DNA from: Allacma fusca
Taxonomy: Eukaryota; Arthropoda; Collembola; Symphypleona; Sminthuridae
Length of the DNA: 64,000 nucleotides
NCBI GenBank assembly: GCA_947179485.1
Contig: OX359249.1
Span: forward strand, 44,214,915-44,278,914
Direction: 5' to 3'
A program made the position numbers and the translations under genes. Below, piece after piece: positions 11,829-23,300 of the stretch; the stretch's first letter is position 1; each line of letters starts with the position of its first letter. The notes beneath the pieces are model-generated. The model was not told the DNA's origin. It ran no database searches and saw only the letters and a list, made by a program, of their open reading frames with translations.

Positions 11829-13791
11829 GTCAAAATTACGTTTGTTTAGTCGTAGTCCCTTCCTTTCCAGTGAACATAACTTCCGTAAACCATGCGTAAA
11901 ATTTAAAGGAATCAACTATAATAAGATATAAATTGTAAGTGGATGTTCTTGTCAGACGGTAGACTCCGCTAACCGGAATTGTCATATGTAGGTAGCCGTT
12001 GTTTATTTCCCAAAGTATTACAAGGGACGTAATGAACGGGAAGAGAATTAGCGCCGTGCCCCCAACACCAAAACCGTAAGGACAACTGCCAAGGACTGGG
12101 CCAGTGGCTAATCAATGCATCGCTCAAAGTTTCAAGAGATTTTGTCACTCTGCCAGCATCTCCTGACACAGGGTTTTAAGAACCCGATCATGCTTTCAAT
12201 TTACGTGTAATGTTAGCTTTTTGCTATTCTTAGATAATTTGTCCGAAAGGTTGTTTTCCTCGATTTCCCACTCCTCATTTCGAAAATAATACATCAATTC
12301 CGCTGACAAAAAAAAACCCAATGAAAATCTAACATCACCTTGAGTCAACATTTTGAAATTCTATGGGAAAATGGAAGAATCAAAATCATACGAAGTCATA
12401 AATATAATTAATTAATTTAAAATGACAAAAATGTATTTGGAATGCTCATACATTTGAAATTCATTTGGAATGCCTTAAAATTACACACAGTACTAAAAGG
12501 AATTTGAACGTTGACTCTCTCCAGCTACAAAATTTCACCTACACATGTTTTTAATATTTTAAAACATTTCTGTCTCCCTACCGAAACGGGATGTCACATT
12601 AATTCGAGATCAATGACTTTCGTGTGTGGAAGCTGAGCATTTAGGCATTACAGTTAGTTCCATACAACTGTCAATTTTCGGTTATTTTGTAGAGCGCGCT
12701 TAATTAAAATAGCAATGGGACGGTAAACGACAATCGGAGTAATAATAAAAGCAGTATTTTTTTTCTCGTAAAGTCTTTGTAGCAAAATCTGGATGCATCT
12801 GGGACTCTTTTCCATCGGCACTTGCCGATGGCATGTGTGCTAATTTCATAGATACAGATCAGCAGCCGTCAGAGGTTCGTTTCACTAAGCGGATGATGAT
12901 CCATTTTTGATGCAATTCCTTTCCATCATGCCAGCCTTGTTATTTATTGGCAACTCCTCAAACTCTGTTTCTCTGCAGCTCAGTCATAGTCACTCCTCTG
13001 AAAATAATACTCCGCTTATCTCCGTGAGAATTAGCAAAAATGAGCTGAAAGTATACGTTTCATATATAGGATCTCAACATATTTCTCTAAACTATCCCAC
13101 ACATTAGCTTCATCCCAACACTTTTCCATAGAATCACACAGAATTTACATGAAGCTCAACTGCGTCATGTGTCGGCACATAATGTGCACATAACTAATGG
13201 ATTTACAAATCAGACTGTGTCATTCCCATAAACCATCATTCCTGCGCAAGTGTGTACCTTCCTGCATTCATTGAACGCTTGGAATGCACTTCAAATTCTT
13301 TCAAGTATCAGGTGCATTTCCTTCCATACACTTTTTTTTCATTCTATCTTTACTCCTCACAAAATATAACTAACTTTGCTCCGAATTTTAATCGCAACAA
13401 AAGGGAAATATGCGCGCAACAGATTAAAGTCCAAGTCTCCCAAAGACTGAATAAAAATTAAATTCGTAAATATTTAAAATATAACTTTTGTTTATATTTT
13501 TCTCTCAGACATTAATAATTATATGAAACTTTTCCAATGATCTTTCACTCTTTTGTAGTTACAAATATCCTTTTAAATGCTCAATTAGTACCCAGGTTAT
13601 TTCCTTAGCCAAAGCCAAAACAAATGAGGGGAATCAATCAATTCAATGGGTTTCTCAGTTACGAGCTCTCACTCCCCCAATTCAAGTAAAGCACCTTGAG
13701 TAGCTAATTTTGCCCGAGTTGAAAATTCCCACTACTATTACCATCAGACATGTTGAGAGCATTCCCATACATATAGTTGTACCCATTGTAG
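11829..13791. other. Non-coding stretch, no gene recognised
   Basis: Only short frames. Visible items: a perfect hairpin at 12812-12831, and an 11-bp direct repeat ATTTGGAATGC at 12435 and 12463. A+T-rich throughout, especially 12380-12500 and 13450-13520. Confidence 0.55.
12812..12831. other. Perfect 8-bp hairpin with 4-base loop
   Basis: CCATCGGC and GCCGATGG pair perfectly around the loop ACTT. The stem has six G:C pairs, which is stable for this A+T-rich region. No T-run follows directly, so it does not look like a polymerase III or bacterial-type terminator. Function unknown. Confidence 0.75.
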
Positions 13792-13799
13792 CATAGATT
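13792..13799. repeat. Left target-site duplication of the hAT element
   Basis: CATAGATT directly precedes the left terminal inverted repeat and recurs exactly after the right end (14800-14807). An 8-bp duplication is the hallmark of hAT-superfamily insertion. Confidence 0.93.
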
Positions 13800-13814
13800 C
13801 AGAGCTGCGCACAA

Positions 13815-14065
13815 GTACAAGTAGTACACGAGTATTTCAAGTCAAGTTCGCGTTCGGGTCGTGGTCAAGTAAATAAATTTAAAACCATGAACGGTTCGGG
13901 TCGTGTTCAGGTATTTCATCGACTTGACCATGATTTCTTACCTCAAGTCAAGTTCGTGGTCAAGTATAATTATTTTACTTGAACCATAGTACCTGGTCAT
14001 GTTCAAGTAAATATTAAAAAGTACTTGACCACGAACTTGAGTTTTTCGTGTACAAGTTCAAGTAA
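13815..14065. repeat. Left subterminal repeat zone of the hAT element
   Basis: Repeated short words related to GTCAAGTTCGTGGTCAAGT and its complement occur in mixed orientation, roughly a dozen by eye. In characterised hAT elements such clusters are where the transposase binds. The zone mirrors 14530-14785. Confidence 0.8.
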
Positions 14066-14314
14066 TTTTGTTTGTGCAATTCTTCATGGCTGAGGGAGTT
14101 TTCAATTCACTTACGATTCACTGTACTAAATGAAACTTAAAACGGCATTTAATACATCACTTTAAGCGGCATTTGTTAATTTGTTCGTGTACACAAATAC
14201 AAAAGAAAGCTCAACATTCATATGGCTCCGTGGAAATTGATTTAAAAATGTTAGCACCCATGTTTATAATAGTATGTGACAACAAAACCTAAAAGGAGTT
14301 CTGTGTCCCCGAAA

Positions 14315-14425
14315 ATGTCAACTGAGTCACCAGACCCACCCGGTACACGAAATCAGAGTAGATCTGCAGTGTACAATCGTTCTACATTCATTGAAAGGAA
14401 CCAAAAATACAACTATTATTTTTAG
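14315..14425 (+). other. Small open frame (36 codons) inside the hAT element
   Basis: ATG-initiated frame reading MSTESPDPPGTRNQ at its start and ending KYNYYF. The same frame is open for about 14 codons upstream, with a basic KPKR patch. The serine/proline-rich, basic composition could be a leftover of the N-terminal tail of an ancestral protein, but it is too short to assign and may be chance. No BED zinc finger or hAT dimerisation region is visible. Confidence 0.15.
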
Positions 14426-14529
14426 AGGCGGTTGCTAGCAAAATGCTGGGTGAAACCTAGTGTGTTAGAAACCCAGGTTCGCTTTCATTAGAAATATAAA
14501 TTCAATAAAACTTAAGTATTTTGATGTTC

Positions 14530-14785
14530 AATGGATTACTTGAAAGTACTTGAAAGTTCAAGTTCATGGTCAAGTTCGGGTCATGGTCAAGTCAAGTTGA
14601 AGTTGGACCCGAAACGCGCGTATAAAATCATGGTCAAGTAATATGAGAATTACTTGAAAACCCGAACTTGTTTCATTCAAGTATTACTTGAACTGAAAAT
14701 GTCAAGTTCGGGTAATCTTGAAATACGTACTTGAGAAGTCGGGGTCAAGTCAAGTTCGTGGTCGGATCTTTATAAATACTTGACC
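14530..14785. repeat. Right subterminal repeat zone of the hAT element
   Basis: Dense TACTTGA, TCAAGTTCGGGT and GGTCAAGT words in both orientations, as in the left zone. One internal CGCGCG-rich word (about 14615) separates two sub-blocks. Confidence 0.8.
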
Positions 14786-14799
14786 CGAGCGCAGCACTA

Positions 14800-14807
14800 C
14801 ATAGATT
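14800..14807. repeat. Right target-site duplication of the hAT element
   Basis: CATAGATT, identical to the copy at 13792-13799, directly follows the right inverted repeat. Confidence 0.93.
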
Positions 14808-17800
14808 GAACATTCTGCTCAACATAATCTCCCACAACAAACATAGAGGATGAGCAAGAAGAGGAACAAGTTGAGATGTAATTGTACTGAGAGGGGAAAA
14901 CGTCAATGACGAAAAGGGAGGCAGGCTGTTTTGTGTCTTTTTGATTACCGTGTTCGTTTTGTTCTCCCGACTATTTCTGTTCTTGAAGCAACAAATATAA
15001 CACATGTATTCTTCTCTCCCCTCTCTTCTCTCCTTTTTTCCGTGGAAAAATATTCTTTTGCAGAGCAATGCGAGGTCGATCAAGCTGCGCAAATGTTGTA
15101 TCACTAAACCTGTATTTACCCGAGAGGATCACTGAGGAGGAAGAAGTAGGAGACAAGTGCGGGCTATAAAATCTAGCTCTTCTGCATGACTACAACGTGT
15201 AGCATGGAGCCTGAAGTATGTTGTGTGAAAGCTGGAATGTAAAAGCATGTGCACTACAAAGACTGAGTACAGAGCTTTAACCTCCTAACTCCTGTAAAAC
15301 TTTAATTCCTCTCCAAACTAGGTGATCGTGTGTGTTGTTTCCTTGTACATTTGCACATTCTAGACTTTGATGATCTACAGCTCAAGACTAGACATGGCAT
15401 TTGTACATACATAGATACACTAAGCACCGAAATGTACGATGTTCCCACTTGTGAAAGCATGGAGATTCAACAAGAGCACACTACAGTGTTCATATATAGG
15501 TGATAGCCATTGGTAGAAGGTACCATATGCATTTGCACTTATGCAAGTGCACTGGCTGCTCAGACCATTGCATGTAGTGAGCAGCCACTAAGAGCGGACA
15601 GGGACAATTGTTGGTATAAATTCCGTCCGAGAGTATAACCATCAACTGGTTCGACTACATATGTACACTATGGTGGATACGCAATACTGGCTGGGATTCT
15701 ATAAGTGTCTTCGGGCTATTCTTCCAGTAGGGCTTAAGCACAGTTTCCACTACATGGTAACCGAGCATTAATGGACTCTGGTCTCTCTGTCTGGGTATTT
15801 CCAAGCATGTAAATAATTAGGAGGAACTGATGGTCACAAGCATTCAGCTCAGCTCAGGAACTTGTGCACTTCCAAAGCCTCTCTGTACCTACAGATTGGA
15901 CACCATGTACCAATGGGTGCTTATGAGCAACCTATAAATATATTTTCCCAGACAGGCTACATCTGTAGATATGTAGTATGGGATAGATATATCTGCATAG
16001 GGCTAGCCTTGCCAGTAATATGAGTAGTACACACAAACAATCGTTGGTAAAGTCACTTGATGCTTGTTACTACCCAATGGGAAGGAGTCGTACAAAGGTT
16101 TGCACCTGGCTCGTGTGCATAGTAAAGTAAGGTAATTGAAGCAAAGTTAAGGGAAAGGGGAAATAACGTCAAGACAACTCTTCCTCATTGTATTAGCAAG
16201 TAAATATAACATGAGGAAAAATTCTTCCTTTCCAGACCCAAGGAATCCTTTTTTTCTACCTTTCGTTTATTGTCTCTTCTCTTCCTCCCAGTCCCACCTC
16301 CGTCGTTTCTTGGATTCTCTGACAAGGACGAAATTTGAGCGTGAGCTCACAAGCACTTACTACTATCAATTTTTAAGCAGTCAACTGCATCCAAAACAAT
16401 TTGTCAATTGGATGTGAGAGACGAGAGACAGACGGGAAACTGTATATTTTTCCTATCCCAACATTAAGGCTTGTGTGAGTGCATGAACATTGTTCTCCCC
16501 TTTCTCTGGAATATCTAAAACAAATTGTGTTCAGAATTGGACTAGATATTTTAAGGAGTTATATTCCATCCATGCGTATCTAATAGTTTGAGCGGTCATT
16601 ACTATTCGACAAGATCCCTAGCTTTGTGTGAAGCTATTTATTTATGAAGGAACAAATAATTAATTTTATCGTTACTCCAAAGGATTGACTTAATAATCAT
16701 TATTAATAAATAATTGCATCTCAGTCCTAATTTAAGTCCGGAATAATTCCCTAAGAAATTATTGGTCTTTTTTTTACAGCTTTGTAATTTGCTCACTGAG
16801 CTGTAAATAAATCTAAGCAGTCAGTTTGAACTATTGTTAAGGATTTTTTCTATCACTTACGCAGTATTTGTAACAGTTTCCGCCCCTTTTCCTTTTTCCA
16901 TGGAGGAAAAGTAATTGGGCTTTCACTGATCCCCGAGATTCCTCTTCTTGAGTTAGTCAAGTTCATGTTTTGTCCCTTAACCTCTTACTTTCCACTAACT
17001 TTACAGTAGCTTCTGTTATGGGGTGTGTGTGATAATGCATGTCACTTTCACCCTTCATGCTAATGCTGAATCTCAGCATACAATAGATACTGAAGTCACG
17101 GGAGGAGGAAAGTCACTGTTTTCCATGTCACTTTCTCCATTAACTGTTCGGGAGACTATCTGTCGACTGAATATCTCCCGGAAGTATTTCCCGGGAATCA
17201 TCACTGTCTCTGGATCCTCTCCACGTGCAAAGCTTTGTGGGTCGGTTTCCCAGCGTATGATTTGGAGTTATCACCTCCAGCGAGCCTGCATTGTTAGGAA
17301 CAGAAATGGTAACCTCTCCACTTTTCCCTCCCCTTATAAGGACAATGCATTTTGTTTACTTGTTATGAAAGGGTTTGTTTTTCTATTCTTTCCGTCGTTC
17401 CTAAACACTGTGCTCTTCTCCTGTTGAAAATGTTTCATGTGTTTCCCTTCCTTCATTTTGTTACGTTCCATTTACATTTCGTTAATTATTTCGTTAATCA
17501 AAATAGCTAACGTCCTTTTAACCTGAATTTCGTACTTTGGATGTGACAATACATATATTTCCACATTTCCTCTTTGGTCTTCTAGACACACATTTTTCCG
17601 GAGAGAGCTGTGTTTTACAACATCCTAGCCAACTCATTATTCAGGAGAGACAGGGATAAAAGTATGTTGATATTATTGGAGGAGGCGGGAAGGGGGAAGA
17701 CACATCCAGTGAGTATTTTTTGGCTACAATGCGACAAGGCGATTAGGTATGGTGAGGAGGGGAGGCACGTAAAGGAAACATTAGACACTTTTAATACTCA

Positions 17801-20249
17801 TAATATAAGTGTGCATGAAGAAAGATTTCGAACCATTTGTAAACTGCCATTCTCATTTCCCCAGCCTTTCCCCACTGATTCTACTGTTTTTAAACCAGAA
17901 GTCGCAAAGAAAAATGTAAAACCATGTTGGAGTTACCACTAAAAATGGAGGCATAGTTGGAGAAAGCGGATGATGCGCATGGGACGTATAAATAAGTTAA
18001 AATTCCTTGGGATTAGTATTCACCGGATCAAGTACCATTTGCTCTTTATTTCCAGGGAAATAACAAATAAGTGTTAGACAACGTAATGTATCTACATATT
18101 TCATCCTTACATATTTTTTGTTTTTAGAAAAACAAAAACAAAATTTGCAAGAAAGAGCAAGTAAAAACTCTAAGGTAGTAGTTTTTTATATTTCATGTGG
18201 TTTCAGGCTCAAATCAAATTCCTTAGCGCAGTGATAGTAGCCACGTGAGCAATTAAATTGGTAAATTTGGGAACTTTAGTAAGGGAAGGGAGTTGAATAT
18301 TCCCTAAAGTGACTGGTGAAGTATTTATTGACCGGATACTTGAGGTGGGAATTGGTGTATTATTACTTATTTTGGTAACCCTCTTTTGATTAAATATTCC
18401 AGCGTCCCTAAATTTCCACGCAACCGTAACGCATTTGAAGAAAAAACTGATGTAACAAGAGCTTCAATGTCTGAATCGATAGTTCACTCTAGCCCTTACC
18501 ACCATGCACATTTACATTCAGGTTTAAGAAAAGAGTAGAAAATATCAATTTGAGCAAATTGAATGCCCTGGTACGCACTACTCCGGCTCAGGTAAGAGCG
18601 TAGTGAAAGTCTGGTTCTATCTACCTGGCTCAAGTGCTTAGAAAGTCTGGCTAAAAAAGGAGGGTTAAAATAAGGGAAATGAAGGGAAAGACGGGAATAT
18701 TTTAGTGGTGAAAGCTCAAACAAACTGGAAGTAAGGTGAATAGGAGGGAATACCTATATTTTCATGGTGAAAGTGTAGGAAAAGTTGGTCCCTAAGGTTA
18801 CATTTTCACCGGAACGGTTTCCTAGGTTAGGCCTATTTCCTTGACTAAGGCAAGGTTGATTATGCTATAAAAATATGCAATGACTTCCAGTGGGTCTATC
18901 AAGAATACAGAAGGGCTCAGTAAAATTGCCAAATAGTAAAGAGTTCTGGCTTAAAGGAAGACTTCCTCTGGCGTAGGAATTAAGTTGCTATCATACGGAC
19001 AGAAAGAATTATTCATATTGAGGTAGATACTATGTACAAAATTTGATAAGGTACAAATTTTAAGCTGACTTTCTGTATAGGGGCTTTATCCGTGTATTCT
19101 TCAACGAATTTATTTATCGTCACTACTACCATGTAACAAATGAATACTTTATTTTTACCCCTGCAGAGGAAATAAGCTGATTTTTTAAGGACTAAAGTTT
19201 TGCAAAAAAATTATAATAATTATTTTTTTTAAATTGTCAGCTCTACTATATCTTTTTTTTTATTATAATATCACAGTATGGTAGTCACACATGTAATAAA
19301 AATGTCTAACTGTTCACATTTTCCGAGTTAATTTCAATGATAAATGATTTGTTAAAGAAGCCACAGGGCTGTCTAACCGTATTAGAGGCGCATCCCTTGA
19401 AGAAAACAAATAACATGTATACTTAATTATGTGTGTATGTGGATATGTAATTATTTGTAAAAGCAATTTGGAAGGAATGAGACGACTCAAGGAAAGCAGA
19501 GACAGTGAGGGAGCTGGGTTAAAGTTGTGATTGTCTTTGGATGTTTACCTATTTGTATTCAACTCTTCACGATTAGTCATCATCATTGTCACCAATGCTC
19601 TGAAGTCATTAGAGAGGAAATTTTATTATGTCAGTCTGTCACGTCCTTATTACACCACACAACAATATCTGTCCACAGGCTTTTATTCCAAGAGATATAT
19701 CCGGGAGTCTTATGGTTCTTATGTGGTAACATGCTCACTCACTCTGTCCGTCTCCTCCAGGTTTCTAGACTCTCGACCGAAGCTATCACGCACTATGCAA
19801 GTCTCCGTTTGGTTGTAAAGCCTAAATTCAATTTCACGATCTACTCCCTGGGACCGTACCCCAGTGACATGTACTTCCCCCTTACAAGCTTCCATTATCC
19901 AGACCTATCGCTAAGATCCACTTTATTACTTCGCTACAAAGAAATCAAAGTACTTAAGATTTATGTTATTTCTAGATATGTACGTGTGCTGTCAGGCTTA
20001 TGAACCCACTTTTGCCAAGAACCTTCCTTCCATCGAATCACTCAATCTTTTCATCCTTTCAACATCTCTTCCTACAACTCCACACTAGTTCCCTTGGATT
20101 AAAAATCAGGGGACTTTATTCAGGATTCCTTCAAGTCATGGAGAAGGCAGTTTCCCTCAAAAATATTTCCCTTTCCTCCAAATTTCCCATCTTTTGGGTC
20201 ACAGACAGCGCAGACAATAGATGGATGGGGACGGTCGGTGGGGAACTTA
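14808..20249. other. Non-coding stretch, no gene recognised
   Basis: The longest frames (134 codons at 17023-17427, 110 at 17610-17942, 158 at 19527-20003, the last without an ATG start) are within the range chance produces in this much DNA and show no domain. Visible items: hairpins near 15.53-15.59 kb, ACTTTCTCC at 17130, and A+T-rich runs at about 19190-19290. No RNA gene recognised. Confidence 0.5.
15553..15587. other. Perfect 10-bp hairpin with 15-base loop
   Basis: TGGCTGCTCA (15553-15562) pairs perfectly with TGAGCAGCCA (15578-15587). Just upstream, TGCACTT and AAGTGCA (about 15534-15551) form a second, 7-bp stem. The stems are shorter than a typical animal microRNA precursor (about 22 paired bases per arm), so a microRNA is unlikely without a longer imperfect extension. 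No match to conserved microRNA seeds that I know. Confidence 0.6.
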
Positions 20250-20395
20250 TGAGATGAGATAAAAGAAGAGTGGCAGGGAAAGTCAAAGAGAAAGGGAGGC
20301 TGAGGGTGAGGGAGATTTAGGAAAGTGAAAATAAAATGAATAATGAAGAGTGAAAGTGATGAAAAATAAGAGCAAGAAGACAAGAAAGGTACACA
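20250..20395 (+). repeat. Polypurine tract
   Basis: Over about 145 bp the plus strand is overwhelmingly A and G (GA, GGGA and AAATG words). Such tracts can form triplex (H-DNA) structures and stiffen chromatin. Not a simple tandem repeat. Confidence 0.6.
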
Positions 20396-23300
20396 GACTG
20401 GAAGAAATTTTGCATACATCAGAGCAGAGAAAGATTACTTTCTCCCTACAAAACGTTTCTGGCCGTTCACGAAATTAATTTCCAACTGTCATCTGATCTA
20501 CATGGAGAATAAATAGGTTTTATGTACCTCTCTGTAGCTACCCATCACTAACGCATGTTGACGTGGATTTGAAAGGACTCACGTGTCTCCCCCACCAGGT
20601 GCTAACCTTATTGAGGGTTCACAAGGAAATTTGCCTCAACCTCACAAGAGAACTTTCCAAATGGGAATATGCACACTAAAACCTTAAGTCTATCTAATAG
20701 CCCATAACTGGTGGTTTCACTAACTTTCCACACCCTATTCAAATACGACTCTCCCGCTCGACCCGATGGGTGTCAAGCAGTAAACGGAGACGAGACCCAC
20801 ACATTGAGGTTTTATAAAGTTAAGACACATTTAAAGACACGTTTCCCGAAGAGAATCCGAGGAGTAAATCAAGTAATTGGGATTTTGTGTGAGGGTTTAT
20901 GCACATGTGAGTGTGTTTACGGCTGAGGGAAATTAGAGCTACGCAGATGTATACATGCTATAATTCCAATATTAAAAGCTTTCCTTGAATGGGTTTGCGG
21001 GGCCATTTACTACTCCGTTATCTCCCTTTCTTTCCCGCTCTGTGCGAAGGAAATGTTGGAATTTTTTTCCCTACCGTATTTATATAGCCTCTCTATGGTC
21101 TTCTTGTACACACCCAAACCTACTAAAAGCACACATTGCTTTTTTGATAACGCTAACCACCAGCATGGGGATGGGCACTGAAAGGATGGAAAACATTGTT
21201 AGGGAACAGAGCGGATGGTCATAAAAATGAACAAGAGCAAAAGAATAATAATCATAAGGAGCAACACTATATATGAGCTTTCCAGTGTCCCTACATACAT
21301 AATACAGAAATTAAGCTCCTGTACTGCAGACAGTTCTGTATCCCTGAACGAATGTGGTTCTGCATTTTTGTGTAACCATTTTTTATGTGAGGCTCTTTGT
21401 GTCCCTACCACACATATATATTTTTGAGATAATATTATTGTACATACCAGTGTATAAAGTATATTTAAACTTTGCTCATTTCAGGCTCCCCAGAATAGGA
21501 AGCCGAGGAAGAGGGATAATGAAGGGTTTGGTCGGGAGACGAGTTTCTCACAGATTAACCTTTAACAGGTCTAATATGCTTTGCCATATTTTGTTTTAAA
21601 TGGAGTGTCACAATTTGTTGAAAGAGAGAAAGCAGTTATCTCAGGTGTTGGGGAGACTTTTCCTTCCTTTATCTCTATATTTACTTGTCCGTCCTCAAGT
21701 TACTTATAATTTTCTTAGGGCCTAGCGTCTGGAAGGAATGAACCAACGGAGAGACTCAAATGGTGAATCATATATCTGCCTCCCAGTATCCAACACTACT
21801 CCGCTTTTCCAAGAGGGAGAAAGCTCCGTCATTTCCAACGTGCCCACAACTTTTCCCATTACGATTCTCACTAAAATATATTGCTTCTCCCGCTTAATCC
21901 TTTCCCAACAACTCTCATTTAGTTTAACATCTACTTTTATAGAGGTTGTGCTCTAATTCAACCCTTGAAATTTGTACATGCTCTTTGAGATAGTCTTTGA
22001 GAGAACTTATGTGTAAATACTGACATGTTGCGCCCTTTTGAAAACCCCTCGCCCTGGTTCGTGCTCTTCCTCCTGGAAAAAAAAACTACGTCCATTCCCA
22101 AACTCTAAACAAGTGGTTCATTTTCAATGAGGCGCGATCGAAGTTAATGATCAAGTGCGCCTAAACATGACCGCAGAACAAGTTCAGCTTAAAAGATTGG
22201 AGAATGCAGTGTTTGAGGGAGGAAGTCTAATGTGGAAAATTTCATGGCACTGGCTAAACGCTAGGCATTAATGAAATGGAAAATTCCAATGCGAGGCTTA
22301 ACTTTCACTTACTTTCAGCATTTCCCTTGTTCCCTGTGTACAGCAGAAAGTATTTTAATTTTCAAGAAAACATCTCGCTACGGGAAAACATTGTCTGCAT
22401 TATATGAGTAAAATGCAAGAGCAAGCACAAGAAGGCCCGGGGAAAAATATCTACATATCTAATCATGTATCATTGGCTACGATTCAAAAGTGAGCATCTG
22501 CAGAAGTTTGGGGTTGGGAAAGTCAGTTCTACAATTCCTGAATGAGGAAGGGCACCCGTTACAGAATTATTCGAAAGGAAAGGGAGACGACTACTAAAGA
22601 ATCCTGAAATCCAAAGCAAAGAGGTAAAGAAAACTTTGATATTTCTCAGCAGCCTGTGGATTTAAGACGATTCGCAGATGTTCCCATTTGCTTCTTAGCC
22701 CTTAAGCGTAAGTAAGGTTTATATTTTCCAGAAGAACGTCCACTGAGTAAAGATATATAATGATGATGGTCTTGTTAGAAAAGCCTCCCATTCATTCTGT
22801 CCTCATCAGAGGAAAGGTATTAGTGGAACTTAAGTCATCCACTCTGTGGCTGCATACGAGTACCTAGTCCGGTCTGTCTTATTAGGGATAACGTATAATA
22901 CTTAATATGTCCCACTCATTGTCAGTGTTCCAGTACATCTTCCGAGATAGGAACAATCTGTCCCAGGCTGTTACTCCCTAGACCAACGTAATCCATATAG
23001 ATAATTTTTCTTCACTACTTCTGCCTATGGTTTGAGCTCTTAAATAGCTATAGAAATGTCATTTTGGGAGAGAAGTTATAGAGAAATATTTTATAATATA
23101 CACCCAACTCCAATTCCCCTTAAATCCTCTCTCCTTCCCACTCATGTTCTTGCGGTAAAATCTCAAAGGGAAGGAGACTATTTATTTACATAAGTTTTCC
23201 TCCAGATACCATTTAGGCACGGGAGTCCCCACGTATTTAACATAAATATCTCACCTCCTAGCAGATTCAACACCTACTGCTCTAAAAAGTATTAAAAGCA

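Larger units (their letters stand above)
13800..14799. mobile_element. Non-autonomous hAT-superfamily DNA transposon, 1000 bp
   Basis: The left end CAGAGCTGCGC (13800-13810) and the inverse of the right end, TAGTGCTGCGC (14789-14799 read backwards), match at 9 of 11 positions. They fit the hAT pattern of CAG-like ends with a GC-rich inner part. Identical 8-bp copies of CATAGATT flank the element, so both ends are intact. About 250 bp inside each end is packed with TACTTGA, CAAGTTCGGG and GGTCAAGT words in both orientations, typical of subterminal transposase-binding repeats. The middle (about 14060-14520) is unique sequence without a transposase frame; the longest frame is 36 codons. It would depend on transposase supplied by an autonomous relative. 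The undamaged duplication suggests an insertion that is not very old. Superfamily is secure; family name unknown. Confidence 0.92.

Noticed and set aside
15080-15095. AAGCTGCGC resembling a hAT end
   Set aside because: It lacks the CAG start and has neither an 8-bp duplication nor a partner end.
17023-17427. 134-codon frame
   Set aside because: No ATG at the stated start, no recognisable domain, and a length chance can produce several times in this window.
19527-20003. 158-codon frame overlapping another frame of 95 codons
   Set aside because: It begins without an ATG. Two overlapping frames in the same place usually reflect a local lack of stops. No domain recognised.
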